DNA of 6,269 nucleotides from contig JAGWYX010000252.1 in assembly GCA_018969165.1 (NCBI GenBank), positions 1 through 6,269 of the forward strand, written 5' to 3'. Shown piece by piece: positions 4,215-6,269 of the stretch. The stretch's first letter is position 1, and every line of letters begins with the position of its first letter. Position numbers and translations under genes: made by a program. The notes under the pieces were generated by a model. That model did no database searches, was not told where the DNA came from, and saw only the letters and a program-made list of their open reading frames with translations. The stretch comes from Verrucomicrobiota bacterium. Lineage in GTDB: Bacteria > Verrucomicrobiota > Verrucomicrobiia > Limisphaerales > JAGWYX01.

Positions 4215-6269
4215 ATGAAAACGCTGATCCGAACCTCGTTCCTGCTGGCGGCTTTTTTTGCCGCGCGGACCTTGCAGGCGGTCCTGCCGACGGAGGCGGA
4301 GCTGAGCCTGGCGCGCCAGTGGACCGCGGCGCGATTCGCGAGCGGCCCCGGACCGGAGGCGGGTTTGCCCTTCTCCTTTGTCTATGCCGGCAAGCCGTCG
4401 GCCGGGTTTCTGCAGACCTGGAGCTTCAAGCAAACCTCGCGGGAGTTTGCGAAGGCCGATTTCCGCATCAACCTGGAAGCAGGGGGCGCGCGGTCCACGC
4501 CGGAGCGTCGGCGCGCGGCCACCGAACGCACGTTGACCTGGACCGATCCGCAGACGGGCTTGCAGGTGCGCTGCGTCGCGGTCGAGTATCACGACTTTCC
4601 CACTCTGGAGTGGACGCTTTATTTCAAGAACACCGGCACGGCGGACACGCCGATCCTGGAGCGCATCCAGGCGCTGGACCTCAAGCTCGAGCGCGATGAG
4701 AAAGGCGAGTTTCTGCTGCGTCACAACGTCGGCTCGCCAGCCAACGGCAATGACTATGGCCCGTTGGAAACAAAGCTGGGTCCGAACGCGACCAAGCGGA
4801 TCAGCGCCGCCGGCGGGCGCCCCACCAACTCCGACCTGTCGTATTTCAACCTCGATTGGGGCGGCAGTGGATTGATCGTCGTGGTGGGTTGGCCCGGTCA
4901 ATGGGCGGCCGGATTCACCCGGGACTCCGGCCGCGGTTTGACGATTCGCGCCGGGCAGGAATTGACCCATTTCAAATTGCTGCCGGGCGAGGAGGTCCGC
5001 AGCCCGTTGATGGTGCTGCAATTCTGGCAGGGGGACTGGATCCGCGCGCAGAACCTCTGGCGGCGCTGGATGATGGCCCATGCGATGCCGCACCCGGGCG
5101 GGCGCCTGCCGCAACCGCAGTTCCTGGCGTCGAGTTCGCGCCAATACGACGAGATGATCAAGGCCGACGAGCAGAAGGAGATCATGTTCATCCGGCGTTA
5201 TCTGGAGGAAGGGATCAAACTGGATTACTGGTGGATGGACGCCGGGTGGTACGTCAATTACGGGAGCGGTTGGCCGCGCGTCGGCACCTGGGAGATCGAC
5301 ACCAACCGCTTCCCACTCGGCTTCCGGCCAATCTCCGATTTTGCGCATCAGCACGGCGTCAAAATCCTCGTCTGGTTCGAGCCCGAGCGGGTCGCGGCCG
5401 GCACCTGGCTCAGCGAGCATCACCCGGAGTGGATTCTGGGTGGGGCCAAGGGCGGCCTGCTCGACCTCGGCAACGATGAGGCGCGGCACTGGTTGACCGA
5501 GCATGTGGACGAGTTGCTCACGGAGCAGGGCATCGACCTCTATCGGCAGGACTTCAACATGGACCCGCTCAGCTTTTGGCGTGGCCACGACGCCCCCGAT
5601 CGCCAGGGCATCACCGAAATCAAGCACGTCACTGGTTACCTGGCCTACTGGGACGAACTGCGCCGCCGACACCCGAACATGCTGATTGACTCATGCGCCT
5701 CGGGCGGCCGGCGGAACGATCTCGAGACCATGCGCCGGGCCGTGCCGCTCTGGCGCAGCGATTACGCCTACGAACCCATCGGCCACCAGTGCATGACCTA
5801 CGGCATCTCGATGTGGCTGCCCTTCCAGGGCACCGGCACGGTCGCCACACGCAATGCGCCCTATTACGGCAGCGGCCGAACTCCGGTCGAGCCCTACGCC
5901 TTTTGGAGCAATACCGCCCCCAGCCTCGGCTGCGGCATCGACGTCCGCGTCAAGGACCTCGACTACGCCGCATTGCGGCGGCTCGTCGCCGAGTGGCGTC
6001 AGGTCGCGCCGAATTATTATGGCGACTTCTATCCGCTGACGCCGTGGACACGCGACGCGACGGCGTGGATCGGCTGGCAGTTCGACCGGCCCGAGGCCGG
6101 CGAAGGCATGGTGCAAGTCTTCCGGCGGGACAAGAGTTTTTACACGAGCGCGTGTCTGAAGTTGCGCGGGCTCGAGGCCGCCGGCCGGTACACCGTCAGT
6201 GACGTGGACGGCCGCCAACCGCGGCGCAAGTTCACCGGACGTCAATTGATGGAGGTCGGATTCGTTGTT
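4215..6269 (+). CDS. Secreted GH36-type alpha-galactosidase, C-terminus cut by window edge
   Basis: Open from ATG at 4215 to the right edge: 685 codons, no stop. Residues 1-22 look like a signal peptide (Lys2, Arg6, hydrophobic core 8-17, cleavage after LQA), which fixes the start despite no Shine-Dalgarno motif. Layout: N-terminal beta domain to about 300 (GWPGQW at 225-230, QGDWIRAQ at 272-279); TIM barrel about 300-600 with LDYWWMDAGWY at 336-346, GTWEIDTNRFP at 357-367, VKILVWFEPERV at 382-393, YRQDFN at 443-448 and DSCASGGRRND at 492-502 followed by WRSD at 513-516; then the start of a C-terminal beta domain. By position in clan GH-D, Asp446 should be the nucleophile and Asp516 the acid/base; Asp342 and the WFEPE block line the sugar site. 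Members are retaining enzymes that remove terminal alpha-galactose (a few take alpha-GalNAc). The nucleophile motif is YRQDFN rather than the better-known KWDxN, so exact substrate is open. Likely only a short C-terminal piece is missing. Confidence 0.92.
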   Translation, partial: MKTLIRTSFLLAAFFAARTLQAVLPTEAELSLARQWTAARFASGPGPEAGLPFSFVYAGKPSAGFLQTWSFKQTSREFAKADFRINLEAGGARSTPERRRAATERTLTWTDPQTGLQVRCVAVEYHDFPTLEWTLYFKNTGTADTPILERIQALDLKLERDEKGEFLLRHNVGSPANGNDYGPLETKLGPNATKRISAAGGRPTNSDLSYFNLDWGGSGLIVVVGWPGQWAAGFTRDSGRGLTIRAGQELTHFKLLPGEEVRSPLMVLQFWQGDWIRAQNLWRRWMMAHAMPHPGGRLPQPQFLASSSRQYDEMIKADEQKEIMFIRRYLEEGIKLDYWWMDAGWYVNYGSGWPRVGTWEIDTNRFPLGFRPISDFAHQHGVKILVWFEPERVAAGTWLSEHHPEWILGGAKGGLLDLGNDEARHWLTEHVDELLTEQGIDLYRQDFNMDPLSFWRGHDAPDRQGITEIKHVTGYLAYWDELRRRHPNMLIDSCASGGRRNDLETMRRAVPLWRSDYAYEPIGHQCMTYGISMWLPFQGTGTVATRNAPYYGSGRTPVEPYAFWSNTAPSLGCGIDVRVKDLDYAALRRLVAEWRQVAPNYYGDFYPLTPWTRDATAWIGWQFDRPEAGEGMVQVFRRDKSFYTSACLKLRGLEAAGRYTVSDVDGRQPRRKFTGRQLMEVGFVV

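Noticed and set aside
4200..5672. A 490-codon open frame on the minus strand opposite the GH36 gene.
   Set aside because: It lies wholly antisense to a gene with intact catalytic motifs, has no recognisable domain, and has the Arg/Pro/Leu/Gly-rich makeup expected of a shadow frame in GC-rich DNA.

Overview
The window holds three large genes and one repeat-rich intergenic region, and it reads like a chromosomal segment of a GC-rich, Gram-negative-type bacterium. My best guess is Verrucomicrobiota (Pedosphaera/Limisphaera-like), possibly the wider PVC group. The guess rests on the gene families (secreted DUF4964/5127/4965/1793 'glutaminase A-like' protein, lipase maturation factor family, secreted GH36 enzyme), the lack of Shine-Dalgarno motifs at all three starts, and a GGAGCGCGGC-type palindromic element. 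I recall that element type as common in verrucomicrobial genomes, but I cannot check this here.

Layout. Positions 1-2026 (minus strand) encode a secreted DUF4965-family protein whose C-terminus runs off the left edge. After a 138-bp gap with two hairpins, 2165-3790 (minus) encodes a complete 541-residue multi-pass membrane protein of the lipase maturation factor (LMF1/DUF1222) family with a GTG start. Positions 3791-4214 form a 424-bp divergent intergenic region with no credible gene but several inverted repeats, including a 72-bp nested palindrome (4050-4121) bracketed by further repeats. Positions 4215-6269 (plus) encode a secreted GH36-type alpha-galactosidase that runs off the right edge with the catalytic domain complete.

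Working together. The two outer proteins carry N-terminal signal peptides and are probably exported. The GH36 protein should cleave alpha-galactosides. The DUF4965 protein belongs to a poorly understood six-hairpin family often found beside glycoside hydrolases, so a role in polysaccharide or glycoprotein breakdown is plausible but not shown. The LMF protein is an integral membrane protein whose vertebrate relative helps lipases fold. No lipase lies in the window, so its client is unknown. No SusC/D-like transporter, regulator, tRNA, rRNA, CRISPR array or transposase gene is visible. I saw nothing that amounts to a clearly new multi-gene system. The most notable features are the nested palindrome, the inverted repeats upstream of the LMF gene, and the bacterial LMF protein itself.
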